A DNA stretch of 64,000 nt from Rheinheimera sp. A13L (GCF_000217935.1 NZ_AFHI01000009.1:1-64000), one strand, 5' to 3'; counted from the stretch's first letter, positions 36,938 to 46,125 are shown. Translations and numbers: made by a program. Notes: a model not told the origin generated them from the sequence alone.

Positions 36938-39205
36938 ATGCGTTTTTACTTTCCTCTGATCATTATCGATGAAGATTTCAGAACCGAAAATACCAGTGGT
37001 TCAGGTATTCGTGAACTGGCTGCAGCCATTGAAGCCGAAGGCATGGATGTAGTGGGTTACACCAGTTATGGCGACCTGACCTCTTTTGCTCAGCAACAAA
37101 GCCGGGCTGCTGGTTTTATCTTATCTATTGATGACGAAGAATTTGGTGGTGGCTCTGCAGAAGACAGCCACTCAGTGCTGGCAAACTTAAAAGGTTTTGT
37201 CGATAAAATCCGTCATCGCAACCCGGATATTCCAATCTATCTGTACGGTGAAACCCGAACCTCACGCCATATTCCTAATGCTATTTTGCGTGAACTGCAT
37301 GGCTTTATTCATATGCATGAAGACACGCCAGAGTTTGTGGCGCGGCATATTATCCGTGAAGCCAAAAGTTATTTAGATACCCTGGCGCCTCCGTTTTTCC
37401 GTGCTTTAACCAACTACGCACAGGACGGTTCCTATTCATGGCACTGCCCTGGACACTCAGGTGGTGTGGCCTTTTTAAAATCGCCTGTAGGCCAGATGTT
37501 CCACCAGTTTTTTGGTGAAAACATGTTACGTGCAGACGTGTGTAACGCGGTCGATGAATTAGGTCAGTTATTGGATCACACAGGTCCAGTGGCGGCGTCT
37601 GAGCGTAATGCAGCTCGTATTTTTAACGCCGACCATTTGTTTTTTGTGACCAACGGTACTTCAACCTCCAACAAAATTGTCTGGAACTCCACTGTAGCTC
37701 CGGGTGATATCGTCGTCGTTGACCGTAACTGCCATAAATCTATTTTGCACGCTATTATGATGACAGGTGCTGTGCCGGTATTTTTAATGCCAACACGCAA
37801 CCACTACGGCATTATTGGTCCTATTCCTCGTAGCGAGTTTGAACCTGCCACTATCCGTAAAAAAATGATGGCAAACCCATTCTGCCGTGAAAAACTGGAA
37901 CAGAATCCTAACGTTAAACCGCGGGTTTTGACTATTACCCAGTCGACTTATGATGGCGTCTTGTATAACGTTGAAGAAATTAAGTCCATGCTGGATGGTG
38001 AAATCGAAACTCTGCATTTTGATGAAGCCTGGTTACCACACGCGGCTTTCCATGATTTTTATGGGGATTACCATGCGATAGGTGAAGGCCGTCCACGTTG
38101 TGAAACCTCTATGGTGTTTTCTACTCAATCAACACACAAGCTGTTGGCTGGTATTTCACAGGCTTCACAAATTCTGGTGCAGGACGCCAAGCAGAACAAG
38201 CTGGATCAGCACTTGTTTAACGAAGCTTATCTGATGCATACCTCCACCAGTCCACAGTACGCCATTATTGCATCCTGTGACGTTGCTGCGGCTATGATGG
38301 AAGCGCCTGGTGGCACAGCTTTAGTGGAAGAATCACTGGACGAAGCACTGGAATTCCGCCGTGCTATGCGTAAGGTGGACGACGAATACGGCGATGACTG
38401 GTGGTTCAAGGTCTGGGGACCTGATGATTTAACAGACGAAGGTTTGGATCACCGTGATGCCTGGATGTTAAAAGCAGGCGAAAGCTGGCATGGTTTTGGT
38501 GATATAGCTGAAGGATTTAACCTTTTGGACCCTATCAAGGCCACTATATTAACTCCTGGTTTAAACGTTGATGGCGATTTTGATGAGTCAGGTATTCCTG
38601 CTGCTATTGTGGCTAAGTACTTATCTGAGCATGGTGTAGTCATTGAAAAAACCGGCCTGTATTCGTTTTTTATCATGTTCACCATAGGCATTACCAAAGG
38701 TCGCTGGAATACCATGGTGACAGCGCTGCAGCAGTTTAAAGACGATTACGACAAAAACGCACCTTTATGGCGGGTATTGCCGGAATTTATCGCTAAATAT
38801 CCACAATACGAGCGTATTGGTTTAAAAGACTTATGTGATCAAATTCACCAGATTTACCGTGAAAACAACGTTGCTAAGATGACTACTGAGATGTATTTAT
38901 CTGAGTTGGTACCGGCGATGAAACCGTCCAAAGCTTTTGCCGCTATGGCACATAAAGAACTGGACAGGGTGCCACTGGATAACCTGATAGGCCGCATTAC
39001 TGCCGTGATGTTAACGCCTTATCCACCAGGTATTCCGCTTCTGGTACCGGGCGAAGTGTTTAATACCATCATTGTGGATTACCTGAAATTCGCCCGCGAA
39101 TTTAACGGTGCTTTCCCAGGCTTTGAGACTTATATCCACGGTCTGGTTTGTGAAGAACGTAACGGTAAAAAAGAATACTTTGTTGATTGCGTAAAAGCTC
39201 AATAA
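36938..39205 (+). CDS. Orn/Lys/Arg decarboxylase (PLP, fold type I)
   Basis: This 755-residue protein has the full layout of the biodegradative amino-acid decarboxylases (CadA, LdcC, AdiA): an N-terminal wing/receiver-like domain (to about residue 125), a PLP domain with the Schiff-base lysine in STQSTHKLLAG near residue 405, and a C-terminal Orn_Arg_deC domain. The substrate cannot be settled from sequence; lysine or arginine is likely. I chose the ATG at 36938 rather than the TTG at 36926. No antiporter gene (cadB/adiC) adjoins, unlike acid-resistance operons. Confidence 0.88.
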   Translation: MRFYFPLIIIDEDFRTENTSGSGIRELAAAIEAEGMDVVGYTSYGDLTSFAQQQSRAAGFILSIDDEEFGGGSAEDSHSVLANLKGFVDKIRHRNPDIPIYLYGETRTSRHIPNAILRELHGFIHMHEDTPEFVARHIIREAKSYLDTLAPPFFRALTNYAQDGSYSWHCPGHSGGVAFLKSPVGQMFHQFFGENMLRADVCNAVDELGQLLDHTGPVAASERNAARIFNADHLFFVTNGTSTSNKIVWNSTVAPGDIVVVDRNCHKSILHAIMMTGAVPVFLMPTRNHYGIIGPIPRSEFEPATIRKKMMANPFCREKLEQNPNVKPRVLTITQSTYDGVLYNVEEIKSMLDGEIETLHFDEAWLPHAAFHDFYGDYHAIGEGRPRCETSMVFSTQSTHKLLAGISQASQILVQDAKQNKLDQHLFNEAYLMHTSTSPQYAIIASCDVAAAMMEAPGGTALVEESLDEALEFRRAMRKVDDEYGDDWWFKVWGPDDLTDEGLDHRDAWMLKAGESWHGFGDIAEGFNLLDPIKATILTPGLNVDGDFDESGIPAAIVAKYLSEHGVVIEKTGLYSFFIMFTIGITKGRWNTMVTALQQFKDDYDKNAPLWRVLPEFIAKYPQYERIGLKDLCDQIHQIYRENNVAKMTTEMYLSELVPAMKPSKAFAAMAHKELDRVPLDNLIGRITAVMLTPYPPGIPLLVPGEVFNTIIVDYLKFAREFNGAFPGFETYIHGLVCEERNGKKEYFVDCVKAQ

Positions 39206-39209
39206 ACTC

Positions 39210-39239
39210 AAAGGGTCAGAGCACATACTCTGACCCTTT
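39210..39239. terminator. Bidirectional hairpin (GGGTCAGAG family)
   Basis: AAAGGGTCAGAG (39210-39221), loop CACATA, CTCTGACCCTTT (39228-39239), 12-bp stem. It lies between the convergent decarboxylase and LOG genes. Confidence 0.88.
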
Positions 39240-39245
39240 ATTTCC

Positions 39246-40124
39246 TTATAACTGATAACAATGGCAAATGGCTTGCCAGGCTTGTTCCGGTGTATCCACA
39301 AACTGGATCAGCTGCATATCTTCGGCTTTAATCAATCCTTCCTCGACCAGCAGGTCAAAGTTAATCAAACGGCTCCAGAAGTTTTTGTCATACAGGATCA
39401 CAGGCACTGTATTGGCTTTACCTGTTTGCAATAAAGTCAGGGTTTCAAACAGCTCATCTAAAGTGCCAAAACCGCCGGGAAAAGCCACTAAAGCCCGTGC
39501 ACGTTGTAAAAAGTGCATTTTACGAATGGCAAAATAATGAAAGCGGAAACAAAACTCTGGTGTGATATAGGGGTTTGGTTTTTGCTCGTGTGGCAAAACA
39601 ATGTTCAGACCAATACTTTGGCCCCCTGTTTCATAAGCGCCTTTATTGGCCGCTTCCATAATGCCAGGCCCACCACCACTGATGATCATCAAGGCTGTTT
39701 CAGGACAGCTTTGGCTGTGTTCTGTCACCAGTCGTGAAAACTCTGCAGCAGCTTCGTAATAGCAGCTGTTTTTTAACTGACGCTCCGCTGTTTTTAATTG
39801 CTGTTGCAGTTGTGGATCGGCTGGTGCCAATGCCAGTTGATCCTGCGCTTGTGTGACCAAAAGCTCAGCTTGTTGTCGTGACACAAAACGGGCGCTGCCA
39901 AAGACTACGACTGTGGCTTTGATCTGATGTTGTTCGAGGATCAACTGAGGTTTTAAATACTCCAGCTGCAAACGCACATGCCGTAATTCGTCTTGCATTA
40001 AAAAATCATCATCAGCAAAAGCCAGTCGATAGGACGGGTGTTCGAGTAAATCCTGGCTTTGTTGCTCCGTCGCTTCACGGGCTGAACTCAGATGGCGTTG
40101 GTATAAGGGGTTGTCAGCAGACAT
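39246..40124 (-). CDS. LOG family protein
   Basis: This 292-residue Rossmann-fold protein has the LOG signature PGGFGTLDE near residue 215 and the upstream GGGPGIMEAANKGA near 170. Plant and several bacterial LOG proteins release cytokinin bases from nucleotides; bacterial members also act as nucleosidases such as PpnN. The N-terminal extension of about 60 helical residues is longer than in minimal LOGs. It is convergent with the decarboxylase. Confidence 0.87.
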   Translation of the reverse strand: MSADNPLYQRHLSSAREATEQQSQDLLEHPSYRLAFADDDFLMQDELRHVRLQLEYLKPQLILEQHQIKATVVVFGSARFVSRQQAELLVTQAQDQLALAPADPQLQQQLKTAERQLKNSCYYEAAAEFSRLVTEHSQSCPETALMIISGGGPGIMEAANKGAYETGGQSIGLNIVLPHEQKPNPYITPEFCFRFHYFAIRKMHFLQRARALVAFPGGFGTLDELFETLTLLQTGKANTVPVILYDKNFWSRLINFDLLVEEGLIKAEDMQLIQFVDTPEQAWQAICHCYQL

Positions 40125-40258
40125 AAAAGGGCTCCATACAAAGGAAAGCTGAATAAACTAACATCTTGTTTGATATAGACTAATCTTTTAACACTTCAGT
40201 TCAGTTATAACATGGACATAGCACCACCACAGCCAAGAAGAAAGTCGGAGTGTACCCA

Positions 40259-41665
40259 ATGCCTTTAGATGCCAGTTTAACCTTTTTAGGCGCCGCCGAG
40301 CAGGTCACAGGCTCCTGTTATCTGCTAAAGCTGCCAAACAAACAAATTCTGCTCGACTGTGGTATGACCCAGGGCGAAAACCAAATCACAGAGTGGAATA
40401 AATTCCGTTTTGCTTTTCGTCCTAAAGATATCGATTACGTGATTTTATCGCACGCTCATATAGACCACAGCGGCTTATTGCCTTTGTTGGTTGCTAAGGG
40501 GTTTCAGGGCAAAATTTATTGTACTCAGGGCACAGCTTTGTTGCTTGGTGTGCTGTTAAAAGATTCTGTGCATTTGTATTTAAAAGACTTGGATTGGCAA
40601 AACAAACATCTGGCCCGGCAAGGTAAAAAGCTGCTGGATCCAGTCATGGCAGTGCAGGATGTAGAGCAGGTATTGGAGTACTGTCAGCCTGTCGGTTACA
40701 AGCAAAAAGTAACGGTCTGCGAAGGACTGGAGCTGGAGTTTCTGGATGCGGGTCATATTCTGGGCTCTGCCATAATGCAGCTTGCAGTAAAGCAGGGCAA
40801 AGCCATGCGGCAACTGGTGTTTTCCGGTGATTTAGGCAACCCTGCTACAGTGCTGATGCCAGATCCCAGCCCGGTAAAAACGGCCGATCTGGTGCTGATG
40901 GAAAGTACCTATGGCGACCGCAATCACCAGCCATTACAAAATACGCTGGAAGAGTTTGCGAATGCGCTGGATGAAGCGCACAAAGCAGGCGGTAATGTGT
41001 TTATTCCGGCTTTTGCTTTAGGCCGTAGTCAGGAAATTTTGTATTACCTCGGGCTTTTGTACCATCAGGGCAGGCTGAAACAAAAAATGGTGGTGCTGGA
41101 CAGTCCTATGGCGATAGAGATCACTAAAATCTACAGTGAGCTGATGGCTGAGTTTGATCGCAAAGACACCAAAGTACTGCATGGTTACGGCGCCCGTGAT
41201 TTGCAATCCTTTTTGCCTATATTACGACTGGCATCCAGTATGGAAGAATCAATGGCCATGAACCGCATCAGTGGCGGTGCTATTGTCATTGCAGGGTCTG
41301 GCATGTGTAACGGTGGTCGTATTGTGCACCACTTAAAACACAACTTATGGAAAAGCAGCAATCATCTGATATTTGTTGGCTTTCAGGCCAAAGGTACTTT
41401 AGGCCGTCGTTTGGTGGATGGCGAAAAACGGGTGAAGTTGTTTGGTCAAAATGTTGCGGTGAAAGCCACAATACACACCATAGGTGGTTTTTCCGCTCAT
41501 GCAGGTCAGGATGAGTTATTAGGCTGGGCCAGAATCATTGGTGGTCAGCCCCGTTTTTATCTGGTGCATGGAGAACCTAAAGCTCAGCAGGCATTGCAGA
41601 GCCGTATGCTGGAATACGGTCTGCATTGCCAAATTGCCGAAAAAGGTGAGCAGATCAAACTATGA
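40259..41665 (+). CDS. MBL-fold / beta-CASP RNA-processing exonuclease family
   Basis: This 468-residue protein has a metallo-beta-lactamase core with HAHIDHSG near residue 65 and the later aspartate (FSGDLG). A beta-CASP domain is inserted between about residues 195 and 320, and the terminal Zn-metabolo domain contains GFSAHAGQ. The family includes archaeal CPSF-like nucleases and bacterial YsjA-type proteins, so RNase activity is inferred. ATG at 40259 has GGAG eight bases upstream. It overlaps the 3' end of pheA by 6 bp. Confidence 0.88.
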   Translation: MPLDASLTFLGAAEQVTGSCYLLKLPNKQILLDCGMTQGENQITEWNKFRFAFRPKDIDYVILSHAHIDHSGLLPLLVAKGFQGKIYCTQGTALLLGVLLKDSVHLYLKDLDWQNKHLARQGKKLLDPVMAVQDVEQVLEYCQPVGYKQKVTVCEGLELEFLDAGHILGSAIMQLAVKQGKAMRQLVFSGDLGNPATVLMPDPSPVKTADLVLMESTYGDRNHQPLQNTLEEFANALDEAHKAGGNVFIPAFALGRSQEILYYLGLLYHQGRLKQKMVVLDSPMAIEITKIYSELMAEFDRKDTKVLHGYGARDLQSFLPILRLASSMEESMAMNRISGGAIVIAGSGMCNGGRIVHHLKHNLWKSSNHLIFVGFQAKGTLGRRLVDGEKRVKLFGQNVAVKATIHTIGGFSAHAGQDELLGWARIIGGQPRFYLVHGEPKAQQALQSRMLEYGLHCQIAEKGEQIKL

Positions 41666-42826
41666 AGGTTGCTGAGTGATCAGAGTTGGGCTGACATCCT
41701 CGCTTGGATAGCAGCCCAGCACCTTCACAAAACGTGTGATGCGATTCAGTTCATCCAGGGCTCTGGTCATAGCGTAATCGTCCAGATTGGCGAACACATC
41801 CACATAAAACATCTCTTCCCATGGATTGCCTGGTATAGGGCGGGATTCCAGTTTGCCCATGCTGATGCCATGTTGTTTTAACACTGTTAAGGCATCGACC
41901 AAAGCGCCTGGTTGCTGGCCTGTGTACATAATAAAAGTGGTTTTGGCTGGGATTGCTTTCGCCACATTAATAGCTTTACGCGCCACTACAATAAAACGGC
42001 TGGCGTTGTCTTTTTGGTTGGCTAAGCCGCGGCCTAATACTTCCAGGCCATAGAGCTTTCCACCTTCTTCACCGCCAATGGCGACCACAGATTTATCCTG
42101 TGCTTTACGCACCCGCTCAAAGGCATCGGAGGATGCGTCACAGTATTCAATTTTGACGTTGGATAATCCCTGTAAATAGTTGCTGCACTGAGCTATCACC
42201 TGAGGGTGGGCGCAAATCTGGCGAATTTTACTCAGCTCTGTGCCTTCGACACCTAACAAACAGTGTTCGATAGGGTGGGTCAGTTCGCCGACGATCGACA
42301 AACGGGTATGCTGCAGTAAGTCGTACACTTCGTTGATACTGCCGGACGATGTATTTTCAATAGGCAGCACTGCATAGTCGGCATGGCCTGTTTCCACTGC
42401 TTGAACTATTTCGTTAAAGCTGTCGCAGCCAATTTCAATCAGCTTTTCAGCGCGGCGGGTGAAATACTTTTGTGTAGCCCAGTAACTGTATGAACCCTGA
42501 CGGCCTAAAAAAGCAACCCGGCAAACAGGGCCATTGTCGCCGTTCAGTTGGCCTTGTACTTTGGCTTGCTGCTGCAGCACTGAGTCTTCAATAATCACAT
42601 GGTAAATTTTGGTGACGTACTGTGCGTCTAAGCCCAGTACCTTGCCGCGTTCAATCAGTGACACCAACAACTCTTCTTCCCGCTTTTGATCACGAATAGG
42701 TTTGTTTTGTGCCAGTTTTGCATCAGCTACGCTTAATGCGAGCTGACGTCTGCTGGCCAGTAATTGCAGCAGATCTTTATCTGTACTGCTGATCTGCTGG
42801 CGAATGTGGTCTAAATCTATGCTCAT
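41660..42826 (-). CDS. pheA: Chorismate mutase / prephenate dehydratase
   Basis: This bifunctional enzyme makes phenylpyruvate for phenylalanine synthesis. The 388-residue product (E. coli 386) has an AroQ mutase domain (about residues 1-90), a dehydratase domain with ENTSSGSINEVYDLL near residue 160, and a C-terminal ACT domain with GALVDAL and ESRPIPG, the Phe-binding motifs for feedback inhibition. It is preceded by a leader peptide and attenuator (see 42897 and 42846). Confidence 0.97.
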   Translation of the reverse strand: MSIDLDHIRQQISSTDKDLLQLLASRRQLALSVADAKLAQNKPIRDQKREEELLVSLIERGKVLGLDAQYVTKIYHVIIEDSVLQQQAKVQGQLNGDNGPVCRVAFLGRQGSYSYWATQKYFTRRAEKLIEIGCDSFNEIVQAVETGHADYAVLPIENTSSGSINEVYDLLQHTRLSIVGELTHPIEHCLLGVEGTELSKIRQICAHPQVIAQCSNYLQGLSNVKIEYCDASSDAFERVRKAQDKSVVAIGGEEGGKLYGLEVLGRGLANQKDNASRFIVVARKAINVAKAIPAKTTFIMYTGQQPGALVDALTVLKQHGISMGKLESRPIPGNPWEEMFYVDVFANLDDYAMTRALDELNRITRFVKVLGCYPSEDVSPTLITQQPS

Positions 42827-42845
42827 AAAGCGTCCTTTAAGCTAA

Positions 42846-42875
42846 AAAAAACCTCCCTATGTTGGGAGGTTTTTT
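42846..42875 (-). terminator. pheA attenuator terminator
   Basis: On the - strand, AAAAAACCTCCC, loop AACATA, GGGAGGTTTTTT (42875 down to 42846) is a strong intrinsic terminator 20 bp before the pheA ATG. The ascending arm CCTCCC can instead pair with GGGGAGG at 42909-42903 inside the leader peptide gene. Confidence 0.9.
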
Positions 42876-42896
42876 GGTTTATCACGCGCGCGCGAC

Positions 42897-42959
42897 TTAC
42901 CGCCTCCCCGTTGGGGTGGTAAAGAGGCGAAAAAAGCGAGCGATCTGAATTGGTTTCAT
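42897..42959 (-). CDS. pheL: pheA leader peptide
   Basis: This short frame encodes a 20-residue peptide, MKPIQIARFFRLFTTPTGRR, ending TAA. It contains three phenylalanine codons (TTT at codons 9, 10 and 13) and lies directly before an intrinsic terminator and pheA, the layout of the E. coli pheL attenuator. Segment 1 (CCACCCC, 42919-42913) pairs with segment 2 (GGGGAGG, 42909-42903); segment 2 can pair with segment 3 (CCTCCC). The ribosome site GGTGG is very close to the ATG, and in-frame GTG codons at 42968 and 42965 are alternative starts. Confidence 0.85.
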   Translation of the reverse strand: MKPIQIARFFRLFTTPTGRR

Positions 42960-42969
42960 GGCCACCACA

Positions 42970-42996
42970 ATAGTAAGTCTGGACGTCTAAAGTCAA
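42970..42996 (-). promoter_or_regulatory. Putative pheL-pheA promoter
   Basis: On the - strand, TTGACT (42996-42991) is followed by TACTAT (42975-42970, spacer 15) or TATTGT (42972-42967, spacer 18). Either would start the transcript within a few bases of the pheL ATG. Spacing is not ideal, so read-through from the acylase gene is an alternative. Confidence 0.4.
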
Positions 42997-45344
42997 GCTT
43001 TAGGTTGCAACTTCAGCAAGTATTTTTGTTCACCTGGTAAAAAGCCTAAAGCCTGTTCCTTTAACCAGAAGTCGTGGTCAGCATCATAAAAAGGGGATAA
43101 CGGATGACCCGACTGGCCTGCCGGTATGACTAAAATGCCTTCGGTTTCTTTGCCCGGTGACACCACCATACGTTGTGACTGACCATGCACTTTGTGTTGT
43201 ACTCTGGGCATATGGCTATCACCATTCATCGGCATTGCAGGCATATTCAGCCAGTCGCCGAAAAAAGGCACAGCAACTGAGAGTGGATGCACTATAGCGC
43301 TTTGATTGATAGTGCCCCAGCTTGCGTTGGCTAAACTGCCATAATCTGTTTCCAGCTTTTGTTTGCTTTGCAGCACGGCCTGTTGCAATAAGGTGCGCCA
43401 GGAGCTGAATGCGGCAGGCAGAGTGTCGGTGCGCTGTTGTTGCAACATTTCCCAGCCTGCAGTCTCCAGAGAGAATTTCAGGTCCCGCCCTGACAAGTTA
43501 TTTTCCTCCAACAGTGACGTTAAAGGTGCAAAGGTCAGCTCCAGTGTTTTGGTCCGAAAAGAGCGCAGCAGTGAATAGCCTACTGAACCTATACTGGCAT
43601 GGCTGGTATCTTTCATTACATAATCCAGATAAGACTCTAAGTTATGTTCTGCGACAAATTCTTTGGTCAGCACAGTGTCTAATAACAGCTGTTGCCAGCG
43701 GGCCAGCATTAAGGCGCGGTGATCCAGCTGAATCTCATGCAGGCTTTGCTCGTTATGCTGTGCTGTGGCTGCTAAGGCATCACGGATTTGCAGGCCCCGG
43801 GCGCCTAAGTCGTAACCGCCATTACCAATTAATTCTAAATCTTTACCCCCTATCATTCTGCTGTTGGCTGTCCAGAGCTGACCAGATTGGGGCTGGTAAA
43901 TTTGTGGGTAACGGTTTTGGGACAAGTACCCTGTCCAGTGATTCTGGTCATTACTCCAGTCCTGAGGCGTATCCATATGCTGCACTTTACGTTCTGGTAA
44001 AGCACCCATCAGAGTCCAGCCTATGGCACCGTCTTTATCTGCCACCAGTAAGTTTTGGGTTGGCACTCCAATCTGTGCCGCCAGTTTTAAGCTTTCACGT
44101 ACACCCTGACTTTTCTCCAGAGTTAATAAGTTAAAGTTGGCACCTTCCACATCATGAGCCACCCAACGATAGGCATAATTCTGAAAAGGCGGGGATAACA
44201 CAGGGCCCCAGATGGTCTCTTTTTGCAGCACCAACTCATCTGGCTGGCCTTTGACTTTAAACACTTCATTCTGGTAGCTGAATTCCTGCCAGCCATCAGC
44301 AGTTTGGTACTTTTCACCTTTTTCATCCAGCTTCAAGGCTATAACATCAGACCAATCTGCAGTGCTGTTGGTAAAACCCCAGGCTATATGGCCATTGCTG
44401 CCAGCTACTATAGCCGGAGTGCCAGGTAAGCTGACACCTGCAACTTCAAACGACTGATCGTTTTCTGTCCATTTCAGCTGGGCTTTAAACCAGGTGCCTG
44501 GCACACGGATCCCTAAATGCATATCGTCGGCCAGAATAGCGCGGCCATCTTTGGTTCTTTGACCGGACACAGCAAAATTATTGCTGCCGATATCAGCACT
44601 GTCATGCAAGGCACAATCGACGCAGGCTGTTTTTTGTCCAGCCAGCAGAGCCGGATAGGTCGATTTTGGCATAGGAGTCAGCTTCACTTTGCTGTTATCC
44701 ATGGCGGCTTGCCAGTCCGGGCTGTGCTGGAATAAAAAATCGTACCAGTCTTGTGGCAGTTTTTGTTGCATCAGGCCCATTGCCAACTCGTCTTTGCCCT
44801 CAGATCCCTGTAAATCCAGATACATGCTGTAGAGCGCTAAAAAGGAATCAGCTTCGACCCAGCTGCGTGGTGTCTGTGCTAATAAAGCGTATTCAAAAGG
44901 TGGCCAGCCTAATGCGGCCAAGCCTGCATTCACCCCGGCCGTATAACGTTGAAGCAACTGCTTTTGGTCCGCTGGTAACTTCGCAAAACCCCGCTGCGCT
45001 TTGGCTCTGAATCTGTGGATGCGACGTTTTTTATCCAAATCCAGCGCCATTTCACCAAAAAGCTCGGACAACTCTCCGGCTGCATTACGGCGCAATAAAT
45101 CCATCTGGAAAAATCGCTCCTGAGCATGGACAAAACCCAGAGCATAAGCCACGTCATTGCGATTTTGTCCTTTGATGCTGGCATAACCTTGTGCATCCCG
45201 GCTGATTTCAACCTGTTGTCTGACCTCTGCAGGCAATTCGCCTTCATAAGCCGGCAAGGTGCTGCGCAGAGCAAAATATAAAAAACCAACGACCAGCAGG
45301 ATCAGCATCAGTAAGGCAATAGAAATCCGTTTGAACCAAAGCAT
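42993..45344 (-). CDS. Penicillin acylase family amidase
   Basis: This 783-residue Ntn-hydrolase is made as a precursor. An N-terminal TM or signal segment (about residues 5-25) is followed by the alpha-subunit region, then the autocleavage serine in DIGSNNFAVSG around residue 260 begins the beta subunit, with GSNGHIAWGFTNS further on. Members hydrolyse penicillin G, cephalosporin side chains or acyl-homoserine lactones; the native substrate is unknown, and quorum quenching is one possibility. I took ATG at 45344, with GGAAG upstream; a TTG at 45374 is the alternative. Confidence 0.88.
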   Translation of the reverse strand: MLWFKRISIALLMLILLVVGFLYFALRSTLPAYEGELPAEVRQQVEISRDAQGYASIKGQNRNDVAYALGFVHAQERFFQMDLLRRNAAGELSELFGEMALDLDKKRRIHRFRAKAQRGFAKLPADQKQLLQRYTAGVNAGLAALGWPPFEYALLAQTPRSWVEADSFLALYSMYLDLQGSEGKDELAMGLMQQKLPQDWYDFLFQHSPDWQAAMDNSKVKLTPMPKSTYPALLAGQKTACVDCALHDSADIGSNNFAVSGQRTKDGRAILADDMHLGIRVPGTWFKAQLKWTENDQSFEVAGVSLPGTPAIVAGSNGHIAWGFTNSTADWSDVIALKLDEKGEKYQTADGWQEFSYQNEVFKVKGQPDELVLQKETIWGPVLSPPFQNYAYRWVAHDVEGANFNLLTLEKSQGVRESLKLAAQIGVPTQNLLVADKDGAIGWTLMGALPERKVQHMDTPQDWSNDQNHWTGYLSQNRYPQIYQPQSGQLWTANSRMIGGKDLELIGNGGYDLGARGLQIRDALAATAQHNEQSLHEIQLDHRALMLARWQQLLLDTVLTKEFVAEHNLESYLDYVMKDTSHASIGSVGYSLLRSFRTKTLELTFAPLTSLLEENNLSGRDLKFSLETAGWEMLQQQRTDTLPAAFSSWRTLLQQAVLQSKQKLETDYGSLANASWGTINQSAIVHPLSVAVPFFGDWLNMPAMPMNGDSHMPRVQHKVHGQSQRMVVSPGKETEGILVIPAGQSGHPLSPFYDADHDFWLKEQALGFLPGEQKYLLKLQPKA

Positions 45345-45404
45345 AGGTTTTTGCTTCCAATGGGTTAAAATCAATAACTTATCATAATAGAGGACTGATA
45401 AAAG

Positions 45405-46046
45405 ATGAAAGTGATTCAGTTATGGGATAAAGCCATACGATTTTACCACTGGAGTCAGCTGTTGTTATTGGCTGGCTTATGGTTTACCGCGGATCAGGGC
45501 TATCTCGTTGTGCATCAGATTCTGGCGTATTCACTTGCTGCTATTTTACTTAGCCGCCTGATCTGGGGTTTTGTTGGCAGCGAGACAGCACGTTTCAGTC
45601 ATTTTCTGCAAAGCCCGCTTCAGTTAGTGCGGATGTGGAATAAAGCCAAGCATGGTATAGGTCACAGAGGCTTGTCAGGTTATATGAGCCTGGCTTTGAT
45701 GACGCTGATTTTGTTGCAGTTTATCTCAGGATTAATGACCACTGATGATGTGATGACCGAAGGACCCCTTTACGGCTCAGTGTCGTCTGACTGGTCTTCT
45801 TTTGCCTCCTGGTTTCATCACAATAACTTTGATCTGTTGCTGATACTGATTGCGGTGCATGTGGTTGCCGCGCTCGTTCACGGGCTGAAAAAAGATGGGG
45901 TCTTGGGTGCTATGTTGCATGGCAAACTGAATACTGAAGCACAACAACCTGTAATCAAATCATCAGGTCGGTATCTGTTGCTGGTGCTGGTTTTTGCCGG
46001 AATTTTTGCGCTCTGGCAAGGACTGTCTTTGTATCAGCAGTGGTAA
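45405..46046 (+). CDS. Cytochrome b561-type membrane protein
   Basis: This 213-residue protein of about five TM helices begins WDKAIRFYHW with a haem-ligand histidine, the opening of the Ni-hydrogenase/b561 cytochrome family. Other histidines occur at VVHQIL, FHHNNF and AVHVVAALVHG. It could pass electrons from quinol to periplasmic c-type cytochromes. A cytochrome c' gene lies convergently just beyond, so a functional pair is possible (inference). Confidence 0.85.
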   Translation: MKVIQLWDKAIRFYHWSQLLLLAGLWFTADQGYLVVHQILAYSLAAILLSRLIWGFVGSETARFSHFLQSPLQLVRMWNKAKHGIGHRGLSGYMSLALMTLILLQFISGLMTTDDVMTEGPLYGSVSSDWSSFASWFHHNNFDLLLILIAVHVVAALVHGLKKDGVLGAMLHGKLNTEAQQPVIKSSGRYLLLVLVFAGIFALWQGLSLYQQW

Positions 46047-46054
46047 TGCGCGGT

Positions 46055-46125
46055 AGGGGCGGGGCTTGTCCCCGCCCGTCTCAAATTCCAGACAAATCTT
46101 TATCGGGGCTTGTCCCCGCCCGTCT
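46055..46125. repeat. REP-like pair of G/C-rich hairpins
   Basis: The motif GGGGCTTGTCCCCGCCCGTC occurs at 46061-46080 and again at 46105-46124, with the following T also shared; the period is 44 bp. Each copy folds as a stem of about 6-8 bp (GCGGGG/CCCCGC in the first). It sits between the convergent cytochrome genes, where it may protect or end transcripts. Confidence 0.8.

Noticed and set aside
43409-44134. 241-codon frame opposite the acylase gene
   Set aside because: It is an antisense shadow; the acylase frame shows family motifs throughout.
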